From: Sorangium cellulosum So0157-2
Lineage (GTDB): Bacteria; Myxococcota_A; Polyangia; Polyangiales; Polyangiaceae
Direction: 5' to 3'
DNA: 64,000 nucleotides
Assembly: GCF_000418325.1 (NCBI RefSeq)
Contig: NC_021658.1
Location: forward strand, 9,934,001 to 9,998,000
Position numbers and translations under genes: made by a program. The notes under the pieces are model-generated. The model was not told the origin of the DNA, did not search any database, and saw only the letters and a list, made by a program, of their open reading frames with translations. Of this stretch, positions 27,430 through 35,116 are shown piece after piece; within the stretch, counting starts at the first letter, position 1, and every line of letters begins with the position of its first letter.

Positions 27430-29795
27430 GCGCCTGCGTCACGCTGGAGGAGGTGCTCGCGGCGGCGCACGCGCGGTGCGCCTCGCTGGTGCCGGAGACC
27501 TCGGGCTACCTCGCGCTGGCGGTCGGCGACGCGACGTCGCGGCTGCCGCTGCGGCTGGACGATCGCGCGGTGCTGCTCACGACCGAGGGCACGGTCACGG
27601 TGCGCTCGCGCGGCGAGCCGGTGGCGCCCGCCGAGGCGGCGCGGCTGCTGCGCGATCTGCTCGCGCGGCTGCTCTCCGCGTCGGCCGGCAGCATGCCGAA
27701 CCTCGCGGCGACGGCGCGCCCGCGCCCCGCGTCCGAGCAGGACCCGGACGCGGTGGCGCGGGACCTCGAGGCCGCGCTGATCCCGGTGAACCGCAACGCG
27801 GCCCGGCGCGCGCTGGCGCGGCTCGCCCGCGAGACGCTGCGCGCCAAGGAGGCCGGCCGGCTGAGGCGCGCGCGGGCGGAGGTCCAGGAGAGGCCCGCGG
27901 CCCAGGGAGCGAGCGAGGGGGTGAGGCCGCCGCCCGCGCGACCGGAGCGCGCGCCGCATGCCGAGGCCGCGGTCGCGCGGCGCGAGCCGTCCGCCGAGAC
28001 GGCGCGCGACGAGGCCGCCGCGGCGCCGCGCGACCGCGGCGCTGCGATGCGCGACCCGGCGGGGCCGGCGGCGCTTGCGATCGTCGAGCTCACCCTCAGC
28101 CCGGGGCCGGTGGCGCCCGCGGTCGTCGAGCTCACCCTCAGCCCCGGCCTGGTCGCGTGCGAGACCGCCGGGCGTTCGCTTTCCCCCGCGATCGCGGGCG
28201 AGGTCGCTGAGACCGCCGCCGTCGAGCCGTCACCCGAGCGCACCGCAGGCGCCGACGAGCATGCCGGGGCGCGCGAGCCTTCCACCCACGCCGCCGCGCA
28301 GACCGACGCGGTCGAGTCTCCCGCACGCGCCGCCGCGGAAGCGGAGGCTTTTCCGGAGCCTACGCCGACCGTCGTGCAGGCGGTCGTGGAGGTCGAGGCG
28401 GACGGAGCGCCGGCCGAGATCCCGTCGATCCCGGAGCTCATCGAGCCAGCGCGGTCGATCGCGCCCGTGGCGCCGATCGCGTGGAGCTCGCCGATCGCGC
28501 CGATCGCGCCGGCGGTGGAAGCGGCTGCGCCTGCCGAGGCGCGCGCCGTCGTCGCCTCCTCGCCGGTCGTCTGCGGCGCCTCGGCGTACGGGGAGGCGCT
28601 CACGAGCCCGGAGGGGATCGAGGTGTTCCTCGTCGACGTCTCCCCTGCCCCCACCGTCGTCGAGTCGCCTCCCCGGGAGCCGACGCCGACCCAGTCCATC
28701 CTCGTCGAGTTCTCGCCGGATCCGGCCGGCGTCGTCCCGCTCTCGCAGGAGCCGACGCCCACCGTGGCCACGGCCGTCTGGGCCGAGATGGTGGCGGCCG
28801 AGGGCGCCGTGGCGGCCCCTCCGGCGGAGGCGACCGCCGACGTGATCGACGTCCCGCCGGAGGCGGTCGAGACCGCGCGCGCGCCCGCCATTCATTACAA
28901 GGTCGAGGAGGCAGCAGCTCTCCAGGTCACCCCGGCGTACGGCGGCTGGCCGCTCGTCCATCGGGAGCACCTCGGCGGCCTGCCCGTGGGTCCTCGAGCG
29001 GCGGCCGCGTCGGTCGAAGAGACGCCGGCGGCGCGGCACACGCTGCCTTGGCCGCTTCCGGCGCCGCGCAGCGACGACGCGCTGCCCGCGCCGGCCTCCG
29101 CGCCGCTGGCGGCTCCTGCCCTGCCGGCCGAGGCATCGCTCGCGGTGGAGGCCGTGGCCCCGGTGTCGGCGCCCGACGTCGCGCCGCCCGCGGACGCCGC
29201 TCCGGCCGACCCGCCCGCGGACGCCGCCCCGGCGGAGGAGCCGTGCCCGGCCGGCCTCGGTCCCATCGACGCCATCGTGTGGAGCGCCTCGCGGCGGTCC
29301 CCGAGCGCGCGCCCCCCGGCGGACGGCGTCGGTGCTGGCGCCTCCCGGGTCGACGAGCTCGTCGCGCGCTTCGTCGCGCAGTCGGAGCACAGCGCGCAGC
29401 GCCGCGCGGCGCGCAGCATGAAGGCGCTCGCGGGCCTCGACCTCACCCTCACGCCGCCGCCGGTCGCATCCCTCTCCGCGAGCGCCGCGCTCGCCCTCCC
29501 GGGCGCGCGCTCGCCCCTGGCTGGGGCGGAGCGTCCCGTTCCGTCCGAGCGCGCTGTGCCCGCAGCCGAGCGGGTCGCGCTGGACGAGGACAGCAGGCCG
29601 CCTGCGCCCGTGGTGACCCCGCGCCGGAGAGGTCTGTCTTTGTGGCTCGCGCTCGTCGCGCTGGCGCTGCTCTGCGCCGGGCTCGCCGGGACGCTGCGGC
29701 CGGAGCTCTTCGCCTCGCTGGCCGAGCCGCTCGCGCGCGGCGCGCTCGACGCCGTGCCGCAGGCGGAGGCGAGGACGCCGCCCCCTCGCGATTGA
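27426..29795 (+). CDS. Large Ala/Pro-rich membrane-anchored protein coupled to hisF
   Basis: A 789-residue protein without a recognised family. Residues 1-140 look globular (VTLEEVLAAAHARCASLVPE, RAVLLTTEGTVTVRSRGEPV, then a helical ARRALARLARETLRAKEAGR). About 550 low-complexity residues follow, with the repeated motif VELTLSPG and several PTPTV blocks. One C-terminal membrane helix (LWLALVALALLCAGLAGTL) is near residue 745. The GTG start lies in the hisF stop. A tail-anchored signalling or scaffold protein is a guess; similar layouts are frequent in Polyangiales. Confidence 0.68.
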   Translation: MSACVTLEEVLAAAHARCASLVPETSGYLALAVGDATSRLPLRLDDRAVLLTTEGTVTVRSRGEPVAPAEAARLLRDLLARLLSASAGSMPNLAATARPRPASEQDPDAVARDLEAALIPVNRNAARRALARLARETLRAKEAGRLRRARAEVQERPAAQGASEGVRPPPARPERAPHAEAAVARREPSAETARDEAAAAPRDRGAAMRDPAGPAALAIVELTLSPGPVAPAVVELTLSPGLVACETAGRSLSPAIAGEVAETAAVEPSPERTAGADEHAGAREPSTHAAAQTDAVESPARAAAEAEAFPEPTPTVVQAVVEVEADGAPAEIPSIPELIEPARSIAPVAPIAWSSPIAPIAPAVEAAAPAEARAVVASSPVVCGASAYGEALTSPEGIEVFLVDVSPAPTVVESPPREPTPTQSILVEFSPDPAGVVPLSQEPTPTVATAVWAEMVAAEGAVAAPPAEATADVIDVPPEAVETARAPAIHYKVEEAAALQVTPAYGGWPLVHREHLGGLPVGPRAAAASVEETPAARHTLPWPLPAPRSDDALPAPASAPLAAPALPAEASLAVEAVAPVSAPDVAPPADAAPADPPADAAPAEEPCPAGLGPIDAIVWSASRRSPSARPPADGVGAGASRVDELVARFVAQSEHSAQRRAARSMKALAGLDLTLTPPPVASLSASAALALPGARSPLAGAERPVPSERAVPAAERVALDEDSRPPAPVVTPRRRGLSLWLALVALALLCAGLAGTLRPELFASLAEPLARGALDAVPQAEARTPPPRD

Positions 29796-29828
29796 CGTTG
29801 CCCCGGAGGAGCGACGACACTCGTCGCC

Positions 29829-30212
29829 ATGCAAGAGCAGAGCATGGCGATCGTGAAGTCGCTCGTGAGCGTGGCGTGGGCGGACGGCGAGTTCCACGAC
29901 GCCGAGCGCGAGATGGTGGAGGGGCTGATCGCGGCGTTCGAGGCGAACGAGGATCAGGCCAAGGAGATCCGCGCCTACGCCGCCGAGCGGAGGACCCTGG
30001 ATGACGTGCCCCTCGGCGAGCTCGGCGGCGAAGACCGCCGCGCGCTGCTCCAGCACGCGGTGCTGCTCACCTTCGTCGACGGCGAGCAGCACGAGGCGGA
30101 GAAGCAGTACATCGCCGCGTTGCGCGAGAAGCTCGAGATCCCCGAGGCCGAGTCCGAGCCGATCATCCAGGCAGCCGAGGCCCGCGCCCGGCGCCTCCTG
30201 ACCTTGCTCTGA
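29829..30212 (+). CDS. TerB-like tellurite resistance family protein
   Basis: A 127-residue all-helical protein. SVAWADGEFHDAEREMVEGL and LLTFVDGEQHEAEKQYI are the paired D-G-E/D-x-x-E metal-binding repeats of the TerB domain. No signal or membrane part is seen. The ATG at 29829 is used; a second ATG five codons later is equally plausible. TerB-like proteins associate with membrane stress responses, but no other ter genes are nearby. Confidence 0.85.
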   Translation: MQEQSMAIVKSLVSVAWADGEFHDAEREMVEGLIAAFEANEDQAKEIRAYAAERRTLDDVPLGELGGEDRRALLQHAVLLTFVDGEQHEAEKQYIAALREKLEIPEAESEPIIQAAEARARRLLTLL

Positions 30213-30339
30213 CGTGGCCGGAGCGGCGCCCGGGCTGGCCGAGCTCGGGCGCGAGCTCGGCGCTCCTCCCGCGCATCGACGCCACCCGGCCCCCTCGGCA
30301 GGAGCTCAGGCGAGGCTGGCGCGCTGCGGCCCGCGACGG

Positions 30340-30558
30340 CTACTCCAGGACGGCGGCGTATCGCCCGCTGGGCGTGACGATGACGTGGGCCTGGAGCGAG
30401 ACGTTCAGCTCATGGGAGAGGTGGCGCAGCTCGTGGGTCATCGCATGGTCCTCTCCGGTCGGCGTCGGATCGCCGCTCGGGTGGTTGTGGGCCAGGACGA
30501 AGCTGACGGCTGCCATGTCCAGCGCAGCGCGCAGGAGGGTCGCGTGGCCCGCGCCAGC
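30340..30558 (-). pseudogene. radC: Truncated RadC-like (JAB/MPN) gene, tail only
   Basis: Encodes the last ~72 residues of a RadC-like protein: ALDMAAVSFVLAHNHPSGDP to VIVTPSGRYAAVLE. It is nearly identical to the end of the intact copy at 32302-32928. The N-terminal ~130 residues are missing, and the frame upstream (to 30594) is unrelated. The HNHPSGDP metal motif is intact, but the domain lacks its first strands. Read as a duplicated fragment. Confidence 0.85.
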
Positions 30559-30629
30559 GGTGTGCGCCGTGCAGGGCGACAGCGCCCGCTGCACCGCGAC
30601 GTGACACGGCTGCTCCTGCCCCTCTGAGG

Positions 30630-30709
30630 AATCCCCTCAATTTTTCGGGGATTTCACGTGAAGACGGGAAGCAAAATCTCTGGGAGTTCTTCTTGCCTTC
30701 CCGCCTTCA
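30630..30709. other. AT-richer patch with two nested inverted repeats
   Basis: AATCCCC (30630-30636) pairs with GGGGATT (30647-30653), and 30659-30671 pairs with 30697-30709 (12 of 13 bases). The patch is clearly less GC-rich than its surroundings and sits between the RadC and RHS fragments. It may be the scar or end of a lost insertion element, or a terminator pair. Confidence 0.4.
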
Positions 30710-30753
30710 TGTTCAATTTCTCGTAGGAATCGGCCACAAAGTGAGGGGATTTG

Positions 30754-31167
30754 TCAGCCTGCCCCTGGGAGGTGGCCGTGCTCGTCGCGCAGCACGTAGC
30801 ACCCGTCCTCGCGCGCGATCGAGCGCGCGGGCGACAGCCGGATCGACTGCCCCGGCTCCAGGCTCGGGATCGGCTCGCGCGTCCCGTCGCCGCGCCACAG
30901 CGCGAGCCCCCGCCGCCGCTCCTCGATCTCCCACGCCAGCGCGTGCGTCCACCCGAAGCCGAGCCCCACGTCGCGCTCGATCGCCGCCGCCGACGACGAG
31001 CACTGCCGCGCGATGACGAGCCGCATCGGCGCGGGCAGCACCAGATCCACCACCGGCACGGTGAACACCCGCCCCGTCGCCACATCGACCGGGTCGCCGG
31101 CCGTCGTCTTCCCCGCCGCGGCCGTGCGCGGGGTTCGGGCAGCCGCTGCCCGAGCGACCGCCGTGGG
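30754..31167 (-). pseudogene. RHS-family (DUF6531) fragment
   Basis: Begins in frame directly after the stop of the nuclease-like gene. It reads AGDPVDVATGRVFTVPVVDL, LPAPMRLVIARQCSSSAAAI, VGLGFGWTHALAWEIE, DGTREPIPSLEPGQS and DGCYVLRDEHGH, the N-terminal DUF6531 module of RHS/polymorphic toxins. The sequence then runs into the AT-rich patch and stops at 30754, so the whole RHS repeat core and toxin are missing. A gene fragment, possibly mobilised from a T6SS RHS effector. Confidence 0.8.
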
Positions 31168-32226
31168 TCATCGCGGTAACGTGCGTGTCTTTCGCTGGCG
31201 CGCCGGCCGGCGCTTCGAGGTTGCCAGGAGGCGCTCCTGGATCGCCGCTTGCGTTTCGCGGGGCAGCGTCGCGAGATACTCCTGCGACAGCGCGCGGAGC
31301 GTCGTGTCCGGCAGGGCGAGCACCGCCTCCGCCTCGCTCAGCCCCGCGAGGCGCTGCTCCGGCGCGAGCCCCGCGAGGCGCTGCTCGGGCGCATAGGACC
31401 GCAGCACCTGCTCCGGCTCGTACGACTGCAGCACCTTTTCGGGCGGCAGCCGCGCGACGATGCGTGCCAGCGCCTGCTCGAAGCTCTCGAGGACCCGCTT
31501 TTCGTCCTTCATGTGCCGCTTCCTCTGCCCCGGCAGGGGATGCCGGACCTGCTCGACATGCTCCAGCAGTGCCCAGAACACCGCGATCTCCTCGGGGGAG
31601 AGCGCCGGGATGCCGCCGGGGTCGGCGACCATCCCAGGCGTCACAGTGTACAGCAGATGCTCGCCCGCGCGAGCGGTCGCCGGGACCGTCTCCACCACCC
31701 GCAGCGGGAAGACGCCGAGCCGTCCTTCGTGCGTGCCCGGTCCGGTCGTGGCGAGCGCGCACCCGAGCGATCTCAGCGCCCCGAGGAAGCGCTGGGTCAC
31801 GCGGGGCGCGACGACGCGCAGCGCCACCGCGGCGGGGTCGTCGATCTCGGCGACGACGAGGTACTGGAGCGCGTAGGCGAGGAGCATGCGGGCGTCATCG
31901 CGCTCCAGCTCGTCGGTCGGCCCCTTGAAGTGCACGAGCGTGTGCTCGGCCAGCTCGCCCACCACGCTCGTGAGCAGGCGCGGCGCGGGCGGGGCGCCCC
32001 GGCGGCGGCGCCGGAGGATGACGATGTCGACGCGGAGCGGCTCGCGCGCGAGCTGGAACTCCGAGATGCACTGGTACCAGCCCTCGGGCACCACGTGCTC
32101 CAGGAGCGCGACGAGCACCGGGTGCCAGGCGGTGTAGACGCGAGCACGCCGCTGTCGCTGCGCGGCTCGCCCGTCGCGCGTCGTCGCTGCGCGCTTGCCC
32201 CTCGCCATCCGGAGCAGCGCTACCAC
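31168..32226 (-). CDS. Putative PD-(D/E)XK nuclease-like protein, copy A
   Basis: A 352-residue protein. The N-terminal 150 residues (YTAWHPVLVALLEHVVPEGW, SEFQLAREPLRVDIVIL, HTLVHFKGPTDEL) resemble the Rpn/transposase-like PD-(D/E)XK fold, with Asp in VDIVI and Lys in HFKGP as candidate active-site residues. A helical middle follows (IAVFWALLEHVEQVRHPLPG), then a C-terminal run of EQVLRSYAP/EQRLAGLAP repeats. It is about 80% identical by eye to copy B at 38093, in inverted orientation. Function unknown; Rpn-like proteins are recombination-promoting nucleases. Confidence 0.72.
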   Translation of the reverse strand: MVALLRMARGKRAATTRDGRAAQRQRRARVYTAWHPVLVALLEHVVPEGWYQCISEFQLAREPLRVDIVILRRRRRGAPPAPRLLTSVVGELAEHTLVHFKGPTDELERDDARMLLAYALQYLVVAEIDDPAAVALRVVAPRVTQRFLGALRSLGCALATTGPGTHEGRLGVFPLRVVETVPATARAGEHLLYTVTPGMVADPGGIPALSPEEIAVFWALLEHVEQVRHPLPGQRKRHMKDEKRVLESFEQALARIVARLPPEKVLQSYEPEQVLRSYAPEQRLAGLAPEQRLAGLSEAEAVLALPDTTLRALSQEYLATLPRETQAAIQERLLATSKRRPARQRKTRTLPR

Positions 32227-32296
32227 GGACGCCGCCCGCCGGCGACGTCGTGGCGTGACGCGGTGAGCTCGGCGACGTCGTGGGAGCCCCGCGGCG
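31168..32296 (-). repeat. Long inverted repeat, left arm
   Basis: The gene of copy A plus about 70 bases of its upstream region (to the CCCCGCGGCG at 32287-32296) match 38022-39151 in inverted orientation. The arms flank about 5.7 kb. Confidence 0.85.
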
Positions 32297-32301
32297 CTCG
32301 G

Positions 32302-32928
32302 CTACTCCAGGACGGCGGAGTATCGCCCGCTGGGCGTGACGATGACGTGGGCCCGGAGCGGGACGTTGAGCTCATGGGAGAGGTCGCGCAGTTGCTGGGT
32401 CATGGCTTCGTCCTCCGCGGTCGGCGTCGGATCGCCGCTCGGGTGGTTGTGGGCCAGGACGAAGCTGACGGCTGCCATGTCCAGCGCAGCGCGCAGGATG
32501 GTCGCGCGGCCCGCGTAGACGGCGTCGTCGACGCCGCGGGCGAGCATGCGCGTCTCGCGCACGCGGCCGTGGCTGTCGAGCGACGCGATCCAGAGCTCCT
32601 CGTGGACGAGGGAAGCGAGCTTCGGGCCGAAGGTTCGCGCCACGCGCGCGGCGTCGGTGAGGAGCGCGCCGCGGCGAGCGCGCGCGGCGTGAGCGCGGCG
32701 GCCGAGCTCGAAGGCCGCGGCGAGCCGGGTGGCGTCCAGGAGCGCGATCTGGGTTCGCTCGGCGAGCGCCGCGGGAGAGAGGCGACCGAGGGACGGTAGC
32801 GCGGCCGTGCCGAGGATGCGCGGCCCCACGGCCGGGATGCCGAGCACCATCTCGATCAGGCCGGCCTCGGTCGCGGTCGGGATCTCGGCCGCCGTCGCGG
32901 CGGGCGCGTCGACGGTGGCGCTGGTCAT
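32302..32928 (-). CDS. radC: RadC-like JAB/MPN-domain protein
   Basis: A 208-residue RadC family protein. A helical N-terminus with a helix-hairpin-like segment (MVLGIPAVGPRILG) precedes the JAB domain: EELWIASLDSHGRVRETRML, VDDAVYAGRATILRAALDMA, and the metal motif FVLAHNHPSGDPTPT with a following Asp. The ATG at 32928 overlaps the stop of the sigma factor (ATGA), so the two are coupled; an in-frame ATG three codons earlier is less likely. RadC proteins are common in accessory regions and are not proven DNA repair factors. Confidence 0.9.
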   Translation of the reverse strand: MTSATVDAPAATAAEIPTATEAGLIEMVLGIPAVGPRILGTAALPSLGRLSPAALAERTQIALLDATRLAAAFELGRRAHAARARRGALLTDAARVARTFGPKLASLVHEELWIASLDSHGRVRETRMLARGVDDAVYAGRATILRAALDMAAVSFVLAHNHPSGDPTPTAEDEAMTQQLRDLSHELNVPLRAHVIVTPSGRYSAVLE

Positions 32929-33605
32929 CGCGGCCACCTCCGCCGGCGTGTGAGGGCTCGGGCGAAGAGGCGCCGCGCGAGGCGGAGCCGCGTGGCGACG
33001 GTCGGCCTCGGGATCGCGAGCGCTTCGGCGATCTCGCGCATCGTGAGGCCCGTGGCGGTGAGCGCCAGGACGTCGCGCAGCTCCGCGCGGAGGCGATGGA
33101 AGGCGCGGAGCAGCCCGCGCGCCACGAGGCGCGGCTCCGGAGAGGGCGCAGCGAACGCCGCGAGCCGGTGAGGCTCGACCGCGGCCACCTCATATCGGCG
33201 GTACGCCTTGTCGCGGTAGTGCGAAGCCTGCCGCGAGGCGACCGCCGCCAGCCAGGCGCGCAGGGCGTCGCCCGGCGGCTGATCGAGGGACGGCCGGAAG
33301 CGGCCGGCGCGCATGCTGCGAAAGGCGCCGAGCACGGTCTCCTGCGTGACGTCGTCGAGATCCGCGGCGCGAACGCCGCGGGCGCGCAGCGTGCTCCGGA
33401 TGAGCGGGCGGTGCTCGAGGAGCGCCGTGGCTTCGAGATAGACGGCGGGGTGAGACGACGCGTGACGGGGCTCGGGCGGGCGACCGAGCCGGCCGCGGGC
33501 GGCGGTGCGCCGGCGGCGGCGCGAGGGCGGATCGATCTCTTGGCCCTCTTCGGGGCGCGGACGTACGGTTCTCATGTCGGACCTCGTGGTGCGGGGTTCG
33601 GCCAC
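32925..33605 (-). CDS. ECF-like RNA polymerase sigma factor
   Basis: A 226-residue sigma-70 family protein. A basic ~60-residue N-terminal extension precedes region 2 (RARGVRAADLDDVTQETVLGAF) and region 4 (GLTMREIAEALAIPRPTVATRL, an HTH). No anti-sigma gene is adjacent; instead it is coupled to radC. It is divergent from the XRE regulator across 134 bases that hold a palindromic operator. Likely controls local accessory genes, which is inference. Confidence 0.87.
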   Translation of the reverse strand: MAEPRTTRSDMRTVRPRPEEGQEIDPPSRRRRRTAARGRLGRPPEPRHASSHPAVYLEATALLEHRPLIRSTLRARGVRAADLDDVTQETVLGAFRSMRAGRFRPSLDQPPGDALRAWLAAVASRQASHYRDKAYRRYEVAAVEPHRLAAFAAPSPEPRLVARGLLRAFHRLRAELRDVLALTATGLTMREIAEALAIPRPTVATRLRLARRLFARALTRRRRWPR

Positions 33606-33689
33606 GCTGCCCGGACGGTTGGCGCCGTCGCGGGCAGCACTTGCTTGCAGGGAGCTTACGGTGGTGGAAGGCGACCGGGCAATCGAAAT

Positions 33690-33705
33690 GTGCCCTAGAG
33701 GGCAC
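33690..33705. promoter_or_regulatory. Palindromic operator upstream of XRE regulator
   Basis: GTGCCCT (33690-33696), two bases AG, then AGGGCAC (33699-33705): a perfect 7-base inverted repeat 34 bases before the XRE start, and between divergent promoters. The form and position match controller-type XRE operators. Autoregulation, and control of the divergent sigma gene, are likely. Confidence 0.62.
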
Positions 33706-33739
33706 TATTCCACCTCGCACGAGAGCCGACGACTTCCCC

Positions 33740-34021
33740 ATGCATGATCCCCGGCTGCAGGAGGTGCTCAACTTCATCGGGGCCAACGTCCGAAGGATCC
33801 GCCTGAAGCGCGGCATGACGCAGCAAGAGCTCGCCGACGCGGCAGCGGTCGGCCTCCGCTACCTCAAGAAGGTCGAGCACGCCCAGACCAACGTCGGGAT
33901 GGCAGGCCTCGTGAAGCTGGCCGACGCGCTCGGCGTCCGGCCCGGTGTGCTGCTCCGCCCGCGCGAGCTTCCGCCGGTCAAGCGGGGCCGGCCACGCAAG
34001 GCACGACCCCGCGAGCCGTGA
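33740..34021 (+). CDS. XRE-family HTH regulator with AT-hook-like tail
   Basis: A 93-residue Cro/C1-type DNA-binding protein: ANVRRIRLKRGMTQQELADA and VGLRYLKKVEHAQTNVGMAG form the HTH. The C-terminus KRGRPRKARPRE resembles an AT-hook. The ATG at 33740 places the protein just downstream of the palindrome at 33690. It resembles restriction-modification controllers, but no R-M genes are adjacent. Confidence 0.9.
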   Translation: MHDPRLQEVLNFIGANVRRIRLKRGMTQQELADAAAVGLRYLKKVEHAQTNVGMAGLVKLADALGVRPGVLLRPRELPPVKRGRPRKARPREP

Positions 34022-34358
34022 TCCCGAACGTTGGGCAGGCGCTTCGAGGTCGCTGCGGAACGAGGCGGCGCCCACGTCACGTGCGTGACGCGCGGCATCG
34101 CCCATGGCACGCCGGCGCCCAGGTCCTAGGCCGCCCGCCTGCTTCGGGACGGCGCTGCCCCGGTGGGCGTGACGATGGCGGGATCGGCGAGGGGGATGCC
34201 CGTTGCGAGCGCGCGGCGTGGACGCCGCGGCCGAGCTCGAGTCGTCCGGTGTGGAGCCCGCACGAGCACGCGTTGGTCTCCTTGACAAGGCGGCGCAGCC
34301 GTCAGGTACGCTACCTTTCACGATGGGTGGGGCCGGGACGACGGGGTGGGGTCGGAGC
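34022..34358. other. Intergenic stretch without a gene
   Basis: No supported coding sequence. TTGACA near 34282 is followed after 19 bases by TACGCT, a weak promoter candidate reading rightward. GTTGGGC near 34030 matches an integron core simple site, but no partner site is present. The rest is ordinary GC-rich sequence next to the 3' end of the integrase remnant. Confidence 0.4.
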
Positions 34359-34766
34359 TCAAGGCGCTCCCCGCTGACGCGGCGGTCGGCGGCCAAGGGG
34401 GCTGATGACGCCGAGAGGGCCGCGGTCGATGATGTGGGTGTCGATCATCGTGGTCCGCCCATCGTTGTGGCCGAGCAGCGTCTGGATCGTCCTGATGTCG
34501 AGCCGCGAGAGGACCGAGGGGAGGTGCTCCGGCCGGCGTGCCCGTTCGAGCGCTTCGAGCCGGGGTATCTGCAGGTCGAGAACCCGCTTGTAAAGGAAGA
34601 GGCGCGCGCACAGCGCTTGGTTCTGCGTGGATGCCGCGGGGCGGCGTGCGACCGCAAGCTCGTCACGGAAGGCCGTGACCTCTTCCGCGCCCATCTGCCG
34701 TGGGGGCTTGCCGCTGTGGAAGCGGACGGGTACCCAGCCGTCGGCGCGAATCTTGCGCGACGACAC
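34359..34766 (-). pseudogene. Integron integrase (IntI-like tyrosine recombinase) remnant
   Basis: The 135-codon frame begins SSRKIRADGWVPVRFHSGKP and contains QMGAEEVTAFRDELAVARRP, AASTQNQALCARLFLYKRVL and RRPEHLPSVLSRL, the N-terminal core-binding domain of IntI. It then jumps directly to DIRTIQTLLGHNDGRTTMI, DTHIIDRGPLGVISPLGR, the very end of IntI. About 150 residues carrying the catalytic Arg and HxxR are missing. The catalytic Tyr of the TTMIYTH motif is Asp. It is transcribed away from the cassettes, as intI normally is. Confidence 0.85.
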
Positions 34767-34819
34767 GCCGTCGCCGTCCGAGACCTAGCAACGGGAATAC
34801 GTAGATACGCAGCGGCGGC

Positions 34820-34946
34820 CTATCTCCGCAATCCCGCAGATAGGCTGCGGAAGGTCGCGGTCTATCTGCGGAATTGCGGAGATAGGCCATGATGGGCCGC
34901 GACTTATCCTCGGGAATATGGAGATAGGGTGCCACGGTTCGCGGCC
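34820..34946. repeat. 42-base tandem repeats forming strong hairpins next to intI
   Basis: Units start at 34820, 34862 and 34904 (42, 42 and 43 bases), with a degenerate partial unit before 34820. Each begins CTATCT/TTATCC and contains AGATAG. The first 24 bases of unit 1 are the reverse complement of the first 24 of unit 2 (23 of 24), so 34820-34843 and 34862-34885 can form a 24-pair hairpin with an 18-base loop. They lie exactly where an attI/promoter region is expected. Confidence 0.8.
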
Positions 34947-34993
34947 TACATGCGAAATGCGTGAACATGTCGTGCATCACAGCCAATTGCGAC

Positions 34994-35000
34994 GTTGGGC
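34994..35000 (+). other. attI-like core / first cassette junction GTTGGGC
   Basis: GTTGGGCGG matches the R' end GTTGGGCGG of the attC at 36307. It lies between the integrase remnant and the first cassette gene. This is the junction expected from attI x attC recombination (cut between G and TT), so the first cassette would run 34995-36307. Confidence 0.6.
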
Positions 35001-35116
35001 GGAGCGAACCCCGGCTCCGCCTCGCTCGACTTGGTGTGTCCATGCATCGAGCGCTTGGCCCGCCACCCACCAGTTTGTACGATGTTCCCCGTGACGCCCG
35101 CACCTAACCCTGATAA

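Noticed and set aside
34022..34100. attC/attI-like GTTGGGC near 34030
   Set aside because: Isolated core on the wrong side of the integrase remnant, no hairpin partner.
34820..34946. Repeats first considered as a CRISPR array
   Set aside because: The units abut without unique spacers and diverge from one another; no cas genes are nearby.
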